From Ceratotherium simum simum (lineage: Eukaryota > Chordata > Mammalia > Perissodactyla > Rhinocerotidae), in assembly GCF_000283155.1 (NCBI RefSeq), contig NW_004454181.1, positions 19,781,778 to 19,845,777 of the forward strand: DNA of 64,000 nt, given 5' to 3'. A model generated the notes under the pieces. The model searched no databases. It worked only from the letters and a program-made list of their open reading frames with translations, and was not told where the DNA came from. Each line of letters begins with the position of its first letter. The stretch's first letter is position 1. A program made the position numbers and the translations under genes. Positions 44,246-56,264 of this stretch are shown here, piece after piece.

Positions 44246-45473
44246 AGTAAATAAATTTTTTCATCAGAAAGCCCGAGTTCTGAGAGGCTAAATTACTCAA
44301 AGAGGCATTGCAACTCAAAGCACACTGTCAGATATGCCCCTGGCCTCCGAACTTTGTGCCCAACCGTGCCTATGTCTTTACTCACCGAAACTCTTGATTT
44401 TCTTGGGTGTATTGGGTAGATATATGACGTCAGAGCGTTGCTGTCAGATGCAACAAACTCATTCCCTCAGCCTGTTTCACCTTGATTCCTGGCCAAGCAC
44501 TGGGCTCTAGATACCAGGCAAAGGGGAGGGGAATCTTGCCAAATGCTAAGAGAAGCCTGCTTTGCCTGGCGGCCACTGCCCGGGATTTGGCATGCGAAGG
44601 CATCTGTTGTGGTTGCGGATTTGGGTTGAGTGATTCCTGCTGAAAACACTGTGAGTAATTCTAACAATGTCACTGCATGCTGCTGCCCTGGTGTTTCTCC
44701 TCTCTGGGTCATGTTTCTAGCCACAGATGATTAGTAATGAACACTAATCAGTAAACTGGTCAGAAAAACAATGCCAAAACTGAAGTCTGCCAAAAGTGCA
44801 CTATAGGATACTGAGTTCTGATTTTGTTTTGAAGTGGCTATGGGAGGAGAGGTAGGGGATTAAGAAAGAAAAGCAACAGCAGGGAACTGATCCTCTGGCG
44901 GATTAAGCATCATCAATCTTTCTTGTTTTCTAGAGTTAGAAAATAGAGTCTTAGAAAGTCTGTGCCACGTTATTTTTTCCACACGTAGGTGTGTGATAGA
45001 GGTTGGATCCCCCAGAAGGCTCAAATTATGGTCTTGCTTTGTTATGCTTGGTGGCTTCCCATGTCGTTTTGTTAATAATATATATATATTTTTAAAACAT
45101 TGCCAGTCTAAAAATACACCTCCACCTAATAGAGAACTTTTTCAGACACATCCTCCATCTTTCCCAGGCATCAGGAGAAAAAACTGTCTTCTTGGGTTAG
45201 CATAGCCAGTGGGAAGAGCTACAATGTATACGCATAGCCTCATCTAAATGTCATCTTGTAAGAGGATCACTAACGTGAGAACCATTAGCTCTTTTTTTAA
45301 ATCCTATAGTATTCAAATAAGAATATTTCTTACTGTCTGACTCTCTTACTCCACAATCTTTGTCCACAAAACCCACTGCATATGAACTGATCTGTGTTTT
45401 GGTCATATTTCATCATAAGAAACAAAAGGCCCTATAACATCCAAATTTATATTTCTTTTCCTTGCAGGAGAAT
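44246..45473. other. Mostly unassigned; holds a consensus CRE
   Basis: A weak MIR-like antisense piece is possible at 44275-44375. Otherwise unassigned. A palindromic CRE core lies at 44425-44432 and a slightly G+C-richer patch at 44540-44620. A TA run occurs near 45077-45090. Confidence 0.4.
44425..44432. promoter_or_regulatory. Consensus CRE core (candidate CREB/ATF site)
   Basis: Exact palindrome TGACGTCA, with its CpG preserved in otherwise CpG-poor DNA. Chance occurrence is quite possible. No promoter is evident beside it. Confidence 0.3.
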
Positions 45474-45526
45474 CCTCCTCCTCATCAACATCATCATCGT
45501 CATCATCGTCATCATCATCATCATCT
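45474..45526. repeat. (CAT)n microsatellite
   Basis: CAT triplets with CGT interruptions, adjoining the 3' side of the antisense MIR that follows. It may have grown from that element's tail. Confidence 0.9.
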
Positions 45527-45529
45527 TTA

Positions 45530-45768
45530 ACTCTGGGTTCTTACTGTGTGCCAGGCACTAGACGAAATAATTTACACACACCATTTAATCCTCACAAAAG
45601 CTCTATGAGGTAGGTGCTATCATTACTTCCATTCTACAGGTGAGGAAATCAAGGTTCAGAGAAGTTAAATAGCTTGCTCAATGTCACACAGCTTATGAAA
45701 AACAGAGCTAAATGCCAATGTAGGTATCTGATCCAGAGCTCATGCTTATAAACACTGAGATAGAAGCA
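45530..45768 (-). repeat. MIR SINE, near full length
   Basis: Clean antisense MIR: 'ttactgtgtgccaggcacta', 'tttaatcctcacaaaagctc', 'tctacaggtgaggaaatcaa', 'gttaaatagcttgctcaatg', 'tccagagctcatgcttataa'. Confidence 0.92.
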
Positions 45769-45814
45769 TGAGAAATCATAGCACCTCAAAGGAAGAGGAG
45801 AACTTAAAGTTCAT

Positions 45815-45883
45815 CTGTTCCTGAGATTCTTAACCTAAGGGGCATATTAAACTCACGTGGTAAACAGTTTTTAAAACTGACAT
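45815..45883 (+). repeat. MER5/MER58-like hAT fragment, left part (split by ERE)
   Basis: 'gagattcttaacctaagggg', 'aactcacgtggtaaacagtt', 'tttaaaactgacat' have the style of the opening half of these elements. The partner half lies at 46126-46240. Confidence 0.5.
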
Positions 45884-46125
45884 GCTGGCCTGGTGGCATA
45901 GTGGTTTAAGTCCCAACGCTCTGCTTCGGCAGCCTGGGGTTCACAGGTTCGGATCCGGGTGTAGACTGAGGCAACTGCTTGTCAAGCCATGCTGTGGCAG
46001 CGTCCTATAGGAAGATGGACACAGATGTTAGCTCAGGGCCAATCTTCCTCAGCAGAAAGAGGAGGATTGGCAACAGATGTTAGCTCAGGGCTAATCTTCC
46101 TCAAAACAAAAAAACCAAAAAAACC
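45884..46125 (+). repeat. ERE SINE
   Basis: Short-form ERE: 'gctggcctggtggcatagtg', B-box 'ggttcggatccggg', 'gcaactgcttgtcaagccat', 'gctgtggcagcgtcctatag', and two 'gatgttagctcagggc' units. TSD CTGACAT at 45877-45883 and 46126-46132. Confidence 0.95.
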
Positions 46126-46240
46126 CTGACATTCATCAATGAGATTCTCAGGTGGTGGGTCATGGGTATTAGTGCCTTATGAAAGATCCCCAGATGATTC
46201 TAATTGAAGCCAGGGTTGAGATTTGGTTCCCAAATTTCAC
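46126..46240 (+). repeat. MER5/MER58-like hAT fragment, right part
   Basis: 'agattctcaggtggtgggtc' and 'ccccagatgattctaattga', then 'agccagggttgaga', fit the closing half of a MER5/MER58-type element. Confidence 0.5.
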
Positions 46241-46261
46241 CAAAGACAGTGTCATCTGGAT

Positions 46262-46675
46262 TGCTTTTTTTAAAAAAAAATTATAATAGCTTTATTGAGA
46301 TGTAATTCACATATTATACAGTTCATCCATTTAAAGTATTCAATTTGATGGTTTCTAGCATATTCACAGAGTTGTGCAACTGTTACCACAATTGATTTAT
46401 AACATTTTCATAACCCCAAAAAGAAATCCCATATCCACTAGCAGTCACTCCCCATTTCCCCCCATACTTCCCAGCCCTAGGCAACCACTAATTTACTTTC
46501 TGTCTCTATAGATTTGCCTATTTTGGTCATTTCATATAATTGGAATCACCAATATATGGTTTTCGTGACTGACTTCTTTCACTTAGCATATTGTTTCCAG
46601 GGTTCATCAATTTTGTGGCATGTACTTCATTCTTTCTTATGACTGAATAATATTCCATTGTATTGATTTATATAT
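46262..46675. repeat. Mammalian L1-type fragment
   Basis: Familiar order: 'tttattgagatgtaattcac', 'cacagagttgtgcaactgtt', 'ccactagcagtcactcccca', 'gtctctatagatttgcctat', 'gactgaataatattccattg'. A T/A-rich run at the left edge suggests the poly-A side. Strand not certain. Confidence 0.75.
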
Positions 46676-48701
46676 CTTGAATTACATTTTGAAGATACAT
46701 ATTCCTTAGACCTACTTTATTAGAATCTTTGGGGTGACGCATAGGTATTACAATGATTATTCAAATTTGGCAACTACTGAATTCATATTCATCCACTTAT
46801 AACATTCTTTTTCATCCTTCCAAATATTGTGCTTGAATATCCCCCCTGAAGGACTTATTGCTGGTTGTTAACTATTCCATCTGCAGCCAGTCCTGTCAGA
46901 AAGTTCTCTCTTGGCTTAGAACTAAAATCTTTTTTCCTTAGAAAAGATCTCTTTCTTCTGCTGGTCCTGGTTTCCCTTGTGGAATCACACACTTATTATA
47001 CATCATGTCTCATCAGATCTTTTAAGAGGGCTCTGAGGATGATCCCAAGACTTCTTTTCTCCAAACTAAACTTTCCCGATTCTTTTGAATGATCCTAAGA
47101 TGAGGTAGGTTTGAGCTCTTTCATCTTCCTTTTTGCATTCAAATTGAGCTACAGGTCTCTTGAAACATAGTACCATGACCCAATCATAACATTCTGAATA
47201 TGACCCAGGCTCACTTATAGGCTGAGTGAAACCTAGTATATGCACCCTGAAATAAGGGGCTTATAAGTGGCCAAGTCCATGTGCCAAGCAACATGCCAAG
47301 CAACATATGCCAGCAATAAAAGCCACTAAATCAATTCAAATCTTTAACGACTCTCAAAAGACAGTGAGAGAGGTATATTTGTCTGCAAAACATATTGAAA
47401 ATGTTCTCTCCTCATCTATGTCATTCTATGTCCTGCACGCTAATGATTTATTATCTCCCCAAAACTCTCTCCCACTCTCAACTCCCGATCAAGTACTTTT
47501 TTGATACCTAGCTGTGGGCATGGGGGTTGGGAGGGGCTTTATTCCTCCCCCACCATCTTTCCTTTTACTTTTTTCTGTTCTCCCTTGATTGAATCTTGTC
47601 CGTTTCCAAACCAGACTTCCATTTCTAACTTTTCCATTTTTCCTCTCTCTCTCCTTTGCATTGTTTAAGCATCACAAAAGCCCCAGCTAATAAACTTGGA
47701 GTTCTCCTTAGAAAGCAAGATGAGAAAGACCCTGAGGGTGCAAAGACAGAATGCTCCTTATTGAGTGAGGAAAGAGGAGGGCTATAAACAAATACTGTTT
47801 TGTTCTTTCACACAAAAGTGGGAAGCAGTCTGATGTAAGTTCAAATACACCAAGACATGTCTATCCTCTCAGTATCTCCTTAGTCCCAGAGTGTTCAGAC
47901 TGAACCCAATGTCTTGTGTCTCCAAGGATGTTCCATGGATTTTTCTCTTTCCAGACTCCTTACTCTCATTAAAATTGTTTCATTCCCATCTGAGATGATT
48001 CCATTTCAACCTCATTTGAAAACTCTTTTCCTTTGGGATGCAAGGCTCATCCCTAATGGTGGAAGCTCTTAATGGTAGAGTTGTGTGCCTCCAAGATAAA
48101 TATCAAAAAGAGCCCCCTGAACATGTATTAAAAGAAAACTGAGTCCCCAGCAAGTGTGCAACGCAAAAGCATTTAAATTTTGTTTCCTGCAATAAATAGA
48201 AAAGAAAGTGATCCGTTCTCTTACACAAGTTCTGCGCCTACCAGAGGGACTGTGAATCATTTATCTTTAACTAGGTGATCAATTAATCTGGCAAGGGGTT
48301 GCCACTTGAAAATTCAAAAGGCTTCTTGAAGTGGGTGTTTGTAGTATTTTATAAAGCCTTGGGCCTTCTGAATATCCTCTATGTGTGAGGTGTCTTTAAT
48401 TAAATTTTAGACAGTTGAGTGTTAGCATTTGGATCTGCAAGTCTTTAATAATGTTGGATTGGAGCAACCCCTCTGATCGTTTTTGACCAACAAGCAGATA
48501 ATTAATGTGACTTTTCTTAATAGGAAGGCAAAGATGAGTCAGAGAAGCACCAAATGGCTGCTTGAATTTGGGGGCAAAGAGAACTCTATGAATGAATGAG
48601 TTAAGGCAAGATACACTGAGTATACACAACGGTATTTACTCAGGTCTCACATTGTAGGGGAACTACAAAAGAAAGGTTTGTAGCCACAAAACAGGGATTT
48701 G
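46676..48701. other. Repeat-poor stretch
   Basis: About 2 kb with no gene or named repeat. A direct echo, 'gtgccaagcaacatgccaag', lies near 47281-47302. Confidence 0.4.
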
Positions 48702-48805
48702 AAACCAGGTTAAGCACCAGGAACTCTTTTGAGATGCTCACCATGTTAAACCTTTTACCGGCATCATCTCGTTAGTCCTTATAACGACCTTATTAGGAAG
48801 ATAAA
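48702..48805 (-). repeat. MIR SINE fragment
   Basis: Antisense MIR 3' half: 'agcaccaggaactcttttga', 'tcgttagtccttataacgac'. It stops where a sense MIR begins. Confidence 0.65.
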
Positions 48806-48807
48806 TC

Positions 48808-49011
48808 AGTGTATTTCCTAATCTTGATTTTGCCACCTACTAACTGTACATGTGAGCATATTATTTAACTTTCCTGTGCCTCTGTTTCCTCATTTGTACA
48901 ATGGACATAAAAATAGCAAAAGTTGTTGTCCAGACTTAATGAATCAATTTATGGATATCTATGGGAATAGCATAATTAACATAGTAAGTGCTTAATTATG
49001 ATTATTCCAGG
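48808..49011 (+). repeat. MIR SINE
   Basis: Sense MIR: 'gccacctactaactgtacat', 'ttcctgtgcctctgtttcct', 'catttgtacaatggacataa', 'catagtaagtgcttaattat'. Beyond it, 49012-49070 resembles the missing half of the antisense copy. Confidence 0.85.
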
Positions 49012-49070
49012 CTGGATGAGGGGAGGAAACAGTCAGGGAAGAGAGTATAGAAATGACATGACCAAAAGCA

Positions 49071-49999
49071 AGAAAAAAATCTTTGTGAATGAGAGAGAGA
49101 AATGTCCCAGAAGGTCATACCAGAGAATGATGAGAAATGGGGTTTGATAGGTAACATACCAAGAGTGGAAAAGGCCTAGAATATTTTGCAAGGTAATATA
49201 AAGGTGATTTAATAGTCCTTAGATTCTTAAGTCAGAGTGGGATTACTGGACTTTGAATGAGAGAGTGGTGCCAATGTCTCCAGCCAAAGGTCACCAGAAA
49301 CACACATGTGGTTGAGCAAGTTGGGTTTATTACTCATTGCAGTCAGGGACAATGCACTCCATGGGGAACCACGGGGTGTCTCAGTAAGAGGGTGTTAGAA
49401 AGAACTTATTACACGATTTGGGCTTTGATTAGTTGATTTTTGAATTGAAAGAAAAGGAGTTTACTCTGGATTAGGTGCTGCCAGAAAATGGGCACAATTC
49501 TATAATTGACAATCTTAATAAGGAAAGAGGAAGGAAGGAAGGAAGGAAGGAAGGAAAAAAGACGAGAGTGAGGCTAAAGCTGTAATAGGTAAAGAAGCAG
49601 TTGTCACTCATACTAGCAAAAATACTGTTTGGTATTTTTGTAGTTTGCACAGTGATCTGTTTTTGTGCTTAGACAAAATTCTGAAGTGATTTTGTTTTTT
49701 GTCTCACTTCCTTTTGGTTCCAGAGTGACCTTGACTGATGTTATGTTCGTTGAGATTGTTTATACCCAACAGGGGGACATCATGGCTGAGCTTTGCGTTC
49801 TAGTCCAGCTCTGAACAACATGGAGTCCTAGTTATATGTATCAGGCCAGTTCCCAGATATCAGAGGCTGCTCTTCTCTTTCTTAGTGGGCATGGGTACAG
49901 CGCTTTAGGAAGATTCATTGGCATATAATATGAACTGAGCAGAGACACTCAAAGGCAGAAGGATTAATTAGCTGGTCATTGCAGTAGAAGTGGGCTGCA
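49071..49999. other. Unassigned; contains a GGAA microsatellite
   Basis: No gene. 49265-49960 has a faint LTR-like texture ('gtttattactcattgcagtc', 'cagctctgaacaacatggag') that I cannot assign. Confidence 0.3.
49520..49556. repeat. (GGAA)n microsatellite
   Basis: About seven near-perfect GGAA units. Tandem GGAA is also an ETS-family core, but the tract is short. Confidence 0.93.
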
Positions 50000-50190
50000 C
50001 TGTCCTTGCATTATCTCTTCGAACTTCACAACAACTCCATATGGTAGAAGCCTTTATCATCTCTACTTTATAGGTGAAGACCTAAGGTTTAGAAATGTTA
50101 AATGAATAGCCCTATATCATAGCTAGCAAGTAGAGCAGGAATTCAATCCCAGACTTGCCTGACTACATTTAACCATGACACTAGAGGGAC
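50000..50190 (-). repeat. MIR SINE
   Basis: Antisense MIR: 'cttcacaacaactccatatg', 'tttataggtgaagacctaag', 'catagctagcaagtagagca', 'ggaattcaatcccagacttg'. Confidence 0.85.
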
Positions 50191-50221
50191 TCTTGAAGCC
50201 AGAGGCCCATGGAAGAGAGGT

Positions 50222-50387
50222 TCTTCACTCTGTGTACACACTAGAGTCACCTGGTGAACTTTCAAAAGGATGCCTGATTTCTCTCCTCAGAGATCCTGAT
50301 TTGATTGGTCAGCTTGGGGCTTGAGCATCAGTATTTGTTAAACACATCTCAGGTGATTCTAATGGGCCACTGATTTGAGGTTTAGTA
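50222..50387 (+). repeat. MER5-like hAT fragment
   Basis: 'cactagagtcacctggtgaa', 'ctcagagatcctgatttgat', 'aggtgattctaatgggccac' follow MER5/MER58 order. Terminal repeats are eroded. Confidence 0.6.
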
Positions 50388-51582
50388 CAGTAAGAGAAAA
50401 CATCTAAACTCTGTCTGGAGTCAACAAAGACACTCAGTACTTGGTTAACATCCTAATGTGGAGTTGGGGAAAAGTTGAAGTGCTATTTTGCAATTTGATA
50501 GATTCTCTTACACGAAAGAAAAAAAACAAAACCATAAATGTGCAACCTCTTTCCCTCAAGAAGGCATGCTGGCATTCAAGATCCCCAGTCTCCCTGAGCA
50601 TCACGGCAGCCAAGAAGAGCTATGAGGACAAACACAGACTTCCTGAATTTCATTGTTAAATGGTAAAACAAATGAGCCGCCTCTAAGAGCTTGAAATGTG
50701 CTCAAATGCAATGAGTCTTTTCTATTCCGCCTATTCTCTGTGTTCAAGCAGAGAGGTATTAGGTAGTTTACCTAATCCTTACTTCCAAGTATTTAGCGAT
50801 AAAAATGCACTTTGGGATCTGAATTTCATCCTTAAGTGGCTTACGAGAGTAGCAGAACTTCAGAAATCAGGAGGAAAGCTTATGGAGAGCCAAATATAAT
50901 TATAACAAAATAAAGTGAGGGTGGCAATAGCTTTATTGTTGAAGTCACTTCTCCCAAATAGATATTTCTCAATTTGACCAATAATGCGATTTGATACCAC
51001 AAAAACTCACGCAAGTTGCAAAACAATAAAAACCATCAAATATTAGTGGGGCTTGAAAAGTTGGGTGAGCCCTTATATAGCAGGTGTGTCTCACCCACAA
51101 GCAAAGACAGGAAGTGAGCAGAGCACGGGGATGTGATTGTGACTGGGAAGGCTGACACTGGACGGGAAGGAACTGAAAATGATCACATCCCCATTCAGCT
51201 GATACGTATGCGTCTCTTCCTGGAAAGAAAAAAAAACTTTCCATGAAAATTGCCTATTGCCTGCCTGTAAGCCTAAGCCTTAGTCCTGAAACTGTAGCCA
51301 ACTAACTGGTGTGGCAATTACGAGGCGCATAAAACACGTTTCTCAATGTGTCAGACACGACTGCTGATGGTACATGAGAAAAGTTTAGGGGATTCATGGA
51401 TGGATTTGAAAAATTTTAATAGTTTTATGTTTATTGAAATATGTATTAGAAAAATATACACTAACACCAACTAACAAATATTGTTGCTTAGAATGAGACT
51501 AGCATAGATATTTAAATGAAGTTGATAAGTACATGGTCAAAAACTCAGGAAGGATGACAGCAGTGTGGGAAACACTAGTGTA
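50388..51582. other. Unassigned stretch
   Basis: No gene or named repeat. Open frames of 67-91 codons here lack any recognisable motif. Confidence 0.4.
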
Positions 51583-51725
51583 GGACTTAAAAGAATACAT
51601 GGTTTAAGCTCCTGCTCCACTTCTTACTAGCTGAGTGACTGTGGGCAAGTCAACCTCTTTGAGCATCAATTTCCTCATGTGTAGTATAAGGTAGTCTGTT
51701 GAATTCTTGGAAACCAGAGAGGACT
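51583..51725 (+). repeat. MIR SINE, 5' part
   Basis: 'ccacttcttactagctgagt', 'gactgtgggcaagtcaacct', 'gagcatcaatttcctcatgt' are the MIR core. Confidence 0.82.
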
Positions 51726-52084
51726 GAAAGTGCTGATCTGGCCAGAGGAGCTGCAAAGATGCTTTCATGGGACCAAATATCTGAGACCAAGATGGTTGTT
51801 CTTTATAAAGGATCGAGGAGACATAATATTAAGTAAGTGAAAGCACATTCACAAAAGTTAGTTGGTCAGTTTGTGGTCACTTATCATTAAGAAGCCAGAA
51901 GTTAATATTGACTCATCATATGGGATAGAGTGGTAGGACACATATTCCTTGGATCTTTAACATTCTGTCTCTCTCTTCTTCATCATGAGCTAATCCTCCT
52001 GATGGGGAGTGGGCATGGTCACAGATAAACATATATTAGCCTGGGCCAGATTATTCCCCAAAGTGGGACAACTTAGACCAGAGT
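51726..52084. other. Unassigned stretch
   Basis: No gene or named repeat. Confidence 0.35.
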
Positions 52085-52237
52085 AGTATTAAGGACATGG
52101 GCTATGAAAAACCGAGATTTGGGGTTGGATCTTTGTTCTCACTAAATAATTGTAATGTGGTAGGAAATTGAAATAACTCTGGAAAGCCTCAGTAGTCCCA
52201 TCTGTAAAATGCAGATGGTAATACCTACCTCACACTT
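52085..52237 (+). repeat. MIR SINE, 5' part
   Basis: 'ttaaggacatgggctatgaa', 'gcctcagtagtcccatctgt', 'aaaatgcagatggtaatacc' give a decayed MIR. Confidence 0.72.
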
Positions 52238-52337
52238 TATCTCCTTTCTAAACTGTGAATGGAGACCATGTTTGTTTTTGGTCATCATGTTAGGACCTCA
52301 ATAAATGTTTTCTGAATGAATGAATGAATGAATAAGA
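52238..52337 (+). repeat. LINE-2 3' terminus
   Basis: 'tttctaaactgtgaatggag', 'ggacctcaataaatgttttc', 'tgaatgaatgaatgaatgaa': L2 end with tetramer tail, directly abutting the MIR. Confidence 0.8.
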
Positions 52338-53617
52338 GGCTATGGGGCTAACCTTAGGTAATGCCTAATATATAACTCCCAATACATGGCAGTAGTAGTG
52401 GGTGTTAATACTTACCATAGATAACTATTTTGGCAACTGTTAACCCACGGGCTTCTGGAGTCAAGCATGTATGTCAAGCATAAGTCATCACTTTGTCACA
52501 TTCCCACCCCTCACCATAGTGATTGGCTTGGAAATGGGCCAATGACCCAATCACAGCAGTGAAACGTTGGCCAGGAGAACTGGAAAGAGACCATCAATTT
52601 TTTTTTCTAGGAAAAGTGAATAAAAGTGAATATAGGATCTGGGACTGCTGCAGCCATTCTGTGAGCATGTGGAGCTGATAAAAGATCCTGCATTGAGGGA
52701 CAGGTCACTGGGAAATGGAGAGAGAGAAACAGGGTCCTGATGACATCATTCAAGGCTTGCATCAAGCAATAGGTAAAGTCATATCTACCATGGTCTATTT
52801 GATTATGTAAACTTTATTGAAAGCTTCTTGTTTGTTTTACTGCTTACAATAATTTGAGTTATGTCAGTTGCAACAAAAAGAATCTGGATATAGCAATATT
52901 ATTATCATCATAAAATAACAAAAACTAGAATCAAATATCTGCAATTCAACAAGTTAACATTTTTAGTTTTGTTTGGGCAAAATTTGAGGGAAATCTTAGC
53001 TTCAAGTTTCTTCCCCTTACGACAGAATATAGTCACTTCTTTCTTGAGTGGCTCATATTGTTTCTTTCCTGATGTCCTGAGGGGTGGGGATCTGGCCAAC
53101 ATAGATGTTTAGCAAGGGAAGTGCACACAGTGTGCTTTTCTTTTAAATCCCATAAAACATCCTGGCTCCCTGGCAGAAATAGTTCAGCTACCCTTTTCCC
53201 TGGCATTGATTGCTTTCAACACATCACTATAATTTTCTCCTTCCCAATTTATCTGTGTTGGACCACCTCTTCAAATCATAGACAAATTACTCCTGAAAGG
53301 AACATCTGGGCCCACAATTAAATTCATTCACACATCAGAGACTCCCCATTACTGGACACTGAACACATGGTATGATTTGAGAGTTAATCAGCCACTACCT
53401 TGGAAATGAAGTTTGAGATATCAAGAGTAAAGACAACTCTAAATTTTCCTTTTCTCCACTTGAGGGGTTTGAGTACAGATAACGTTCTATGATCCAGGAA
53501 CTTGGGAGCTATTTTCACAGTCTCCATTTGCATCCCCCGAAAGAATGGCAGTAACTTGCCTTTAAAACTCATTTGCAATAATTATATCATACAACTGACA
53601 ATAACGGGAACTGTAAA
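52338..53617. other. Unassigned stretch
   Basis: No gene or named repeat over about 1.3 kb. Confidence 0.4.
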
Positions 53618-53755
53618 ATCACTCAACAAGTATTTAATGTGCTTTTTTTTTTTGGAAAATTTACTAGGCACATCAAAAGGGAGAAAGAAGATAGAAAGAT
53701 GAATGAAATATGGTGTCTGCCTTCAAGGAGCTTACAGTCTAGGAGAGTAAAATTC
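53618..53755 (-). repeat. LINE-2 3' end fragment
   Basis: 'caacaagtatttaatgtgct', a T-run, then 'gaaatatggtgtctgccttc' and 'aaggagcttacagtctagga' are antisense L2. Confidence 0.78.
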
Positions 53756-53821
53756 AGCGATGGGAAGGCCAGTTGAACCACAGGGTGGGCATACAACTAT
53801 TCCTGATAAAATTTTAAAGAG

Positions 53822-54065
53822 TGACTTTGTAACACTTAGGTTCATGGGTTGTGGAATCCAACAGGTTTGAGTTTGAGATCCAGTTCTTCCCAGTGGCAAG
53901 AAGGCAATCCATTTAATAGGTTCTTCAACCTCAGTTTTCTCATGTGTAGAATGGATTAGCAGTAAATACCAAATGCACACAGTTGCTCTCTGAAGACGAA
54001 AATAGCTCACACATGGAGAACACTTATTCTCATGCTTGGCACAAAGAGAACACTCAATATATTTT
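53822..54065 (+). repeat. MIR SINE, near full length
   Basis: 'gtggaatccaacaggtttga', 'gtttgagatccagttcttcc', 'aacctcagttttctcatgtg', 'gcttggcacaaagagaacac', 'tcaatatatttta'. Confidence 0.82.
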
Positions 54066-54484
54066 AGTTTTTATGAATTTTAAGAACATTTAGGATTACT
54101 ATAGTAGTTGAGCTCTGGATGGTAGAATAAAAAGGGGCAAAACAGATATCCTTTGTTGTAAGTAAATATATAGCACTAACTTCAGGATGCATCAAAACAA
54201 CAATTCCAGCAAGAATTTGACAGCTGTGAAGCTTAAATAGTGACATCTATTGGAAAAGCACAGTGTTCTATCTATTAGACACATCATCCCCAGATAGAGG
54301 AGAAGTCCGGGTTGAAAAGCATGGAAGGAATAAAGCAAGTTTAAAAGAAAATTTTCTTTACCCACTAAAGGAACGCTTCTAGTGATTTATTTCTAGTGAC
54401 GTACTTGGTATGTCAGGTGTTACCCACAGAGAAAACGGGAAACGAAACTGCCAACATAAGATCTTAGATTATCAGAATTATGAT
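54066..54484. other. Unassigned stretch
   Basis: No gene or named repeat. Confidence 0.35.
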
Positions 54485-54494
54485 CTATTCAACA

Positions 54495-54693
54495 ATTTTT
54501 TTTTCTTTTTTGGTGAGGAAGATTGTTCCTGAGCTAACATCTATGCCAATCTTCCTCTATTTTGTATGTGGGATGCTGCTACAGCATGGCTTGATGAGCA
54601 GTGTGTAGGTCCACACCTGGGATCTGAACCCATGAATCCCAGGCTGCTGAAGAGGAGTGCGTGAACTTAACCACTACACCACGAGGCCAGCCC
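54495..54693 (-). repeat. ERE SINE
   Basis: Reverse-oriented short-form ERE: poly-T, 'gatgctgctacagcatggct', 'gggatctgaaccc' (B-box complement), 'cttaaccactacaccacgag', 'gccagccc'. TSD CTATTCAACA at 54485-54494 and 54694-54703. Confidence 0.96.
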
Positions 54694-54724
54694 CTATTCA
54701 ACATTTTTTAAAAAAATTAATAAT

Positions 54725-55037
54725 AAAAATAACAGCATCTAGGAATTATTAGGCATTCACTATGTGCTAGGCCCATTTCTATGCATCTGGTATATATTAA
54801 TAAGTAATAATAATATTGATAGCTGCTAACATTAGCTGGCTTACTACGTACAGGAACATACTTTATCCCATTTTATCTTCACAACTCTCTGAACTAGATC
54901 TTATTATTTTCCTAATTTTCAGATGAGAAATCTAAGACCCTATGAAGTCAAATAGCTTTATCTGAGTCCACATAGCTGGTAAGTGGCAGAACAGGAATTC
55001 CCTAGACCTAGGTCTTGTTTGCTATACTATATCATTG
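54725..55037 (-). repeat. MIR SINE, with an extra MIR/L2 word at left
   Basis: 'ggcattcactatgtgctagg' at the left may be a separate fragment. From about 54800 the antisense MIR runs 'gctgctaacattagctggct', 'cacaactctctgaactagat', 'tcagatgagaaatctaagac', 'cacatagctggtaagtggca'. Confidence 0.75.
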
Positions 55038-56264
55038 GGGCCACAGGGATGGGATACAAATGTCTAATATAATGTTTCCCGGTCTTTTAAAATCACTTTC
55101 AACATGAGACATTCAACTTTCACTCCTATAAGCCTATGTAGGCACAATATGAACACCACCCTAGAAGGCACATTAGAATACACGAGAATGACTTTTGTCC
55201 CAGGACATCTTTTATTTCAGTCAAGTTTATAAAGACAAAATCACTCACCAGTGCTGTACCTTGTGCTTAGTAACACATGACTTGTGCCACCATATGCAAA
55301 CGTGTGCCACGACCCATGATTGGTCCAAACTGAAGACTGAAGGGCATCATGGGAGAGTCAAACCCCCTCTTTCACATCTACTTCCTGTCACCTCCATCCA
55401 GCTGCCTCTTTTAGGGGCCACACCCCTTGCTGAGTAGAGCCATTCTTCATAACTGGTAGTTGGATGGGATTAGTATGCCAAGTCCTCTTTGAGGATGTGA
55501 CAATAATGAGTGAGTGGAGAATACAATTAAAAGAGATGGAATGGTGTTCCTGAAGTGACATACACTAGCTAAAAAAATATAACAGGGAATCCCATCCAGA
55601 ATATTGGAAGAGTTTAGACTTAGTGGATACTCCACGGACGCCTGTGGTCATGGTTCTCTCCCCAGGGAAACCTATCTTTAGAGAATCACTATACTATTAA
55701 AATAAGGCACATTTGGAAAGGGAGAGGGAATACAAGTTGAACCACATGTACTCCAACTGGCCCATTATTTATTTTATGGCTACATTTTAGCAGGACACAA
55801 ATGAGCAACCCAGGACTGGAAGCCCTCATCTCATTTCTCAACTCCCTCCTTTCTGCTTCACTTCCCATTACTCTCAGAGTTTTACTATTTTAAGAGTTTA
55901 ATGTTGGTCCATTTAAATTGGGAATGCTGGGTAACTCACTCAGCATAATGCTTTTATAATTTCAGTCACAAAGTGATACGATGATTGAAAGCCAGACATG
56001 TTTCAGTTTCCTAAGATTGTAATTTCTTCTCCCCAAATAATTTAACGTAATACCAGAGGAATATGTTATATATAGATTCACCCTAGGAGTTATCCTTCTG
56101 TAGGCAGTCAACTCGAGAGGTCAGGAGTTTGTCAGTGACCAATCCTTCATACACAAGAACCAACAACCTGGAAGATGAAGAGACCTACATTTTAAATAAA
56201 AAGATGTAGGAAATTATTTTCCCATGTCCTGGTTAAAGCTTTGATTTTAATTCTATGCAAACTA
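55038..56264. other. Unassigned stretch
   Basis: About 1.2 kb with no gene or named repeat. Confidence 0.4.

Noticed and set aside
45474..45526. Triplet repeat coding for poly-histidine or poly-serine
   Set aside because: It lies next to a MIR tail, with no surrounding open exon. A plain (CAT)n microsatellite.
49520..49556. GGAA microsatellite as an ETS-responsive enhancer
   Set aside because: Only about seven units, with no other supporting feature. Kept as a simple repeat.
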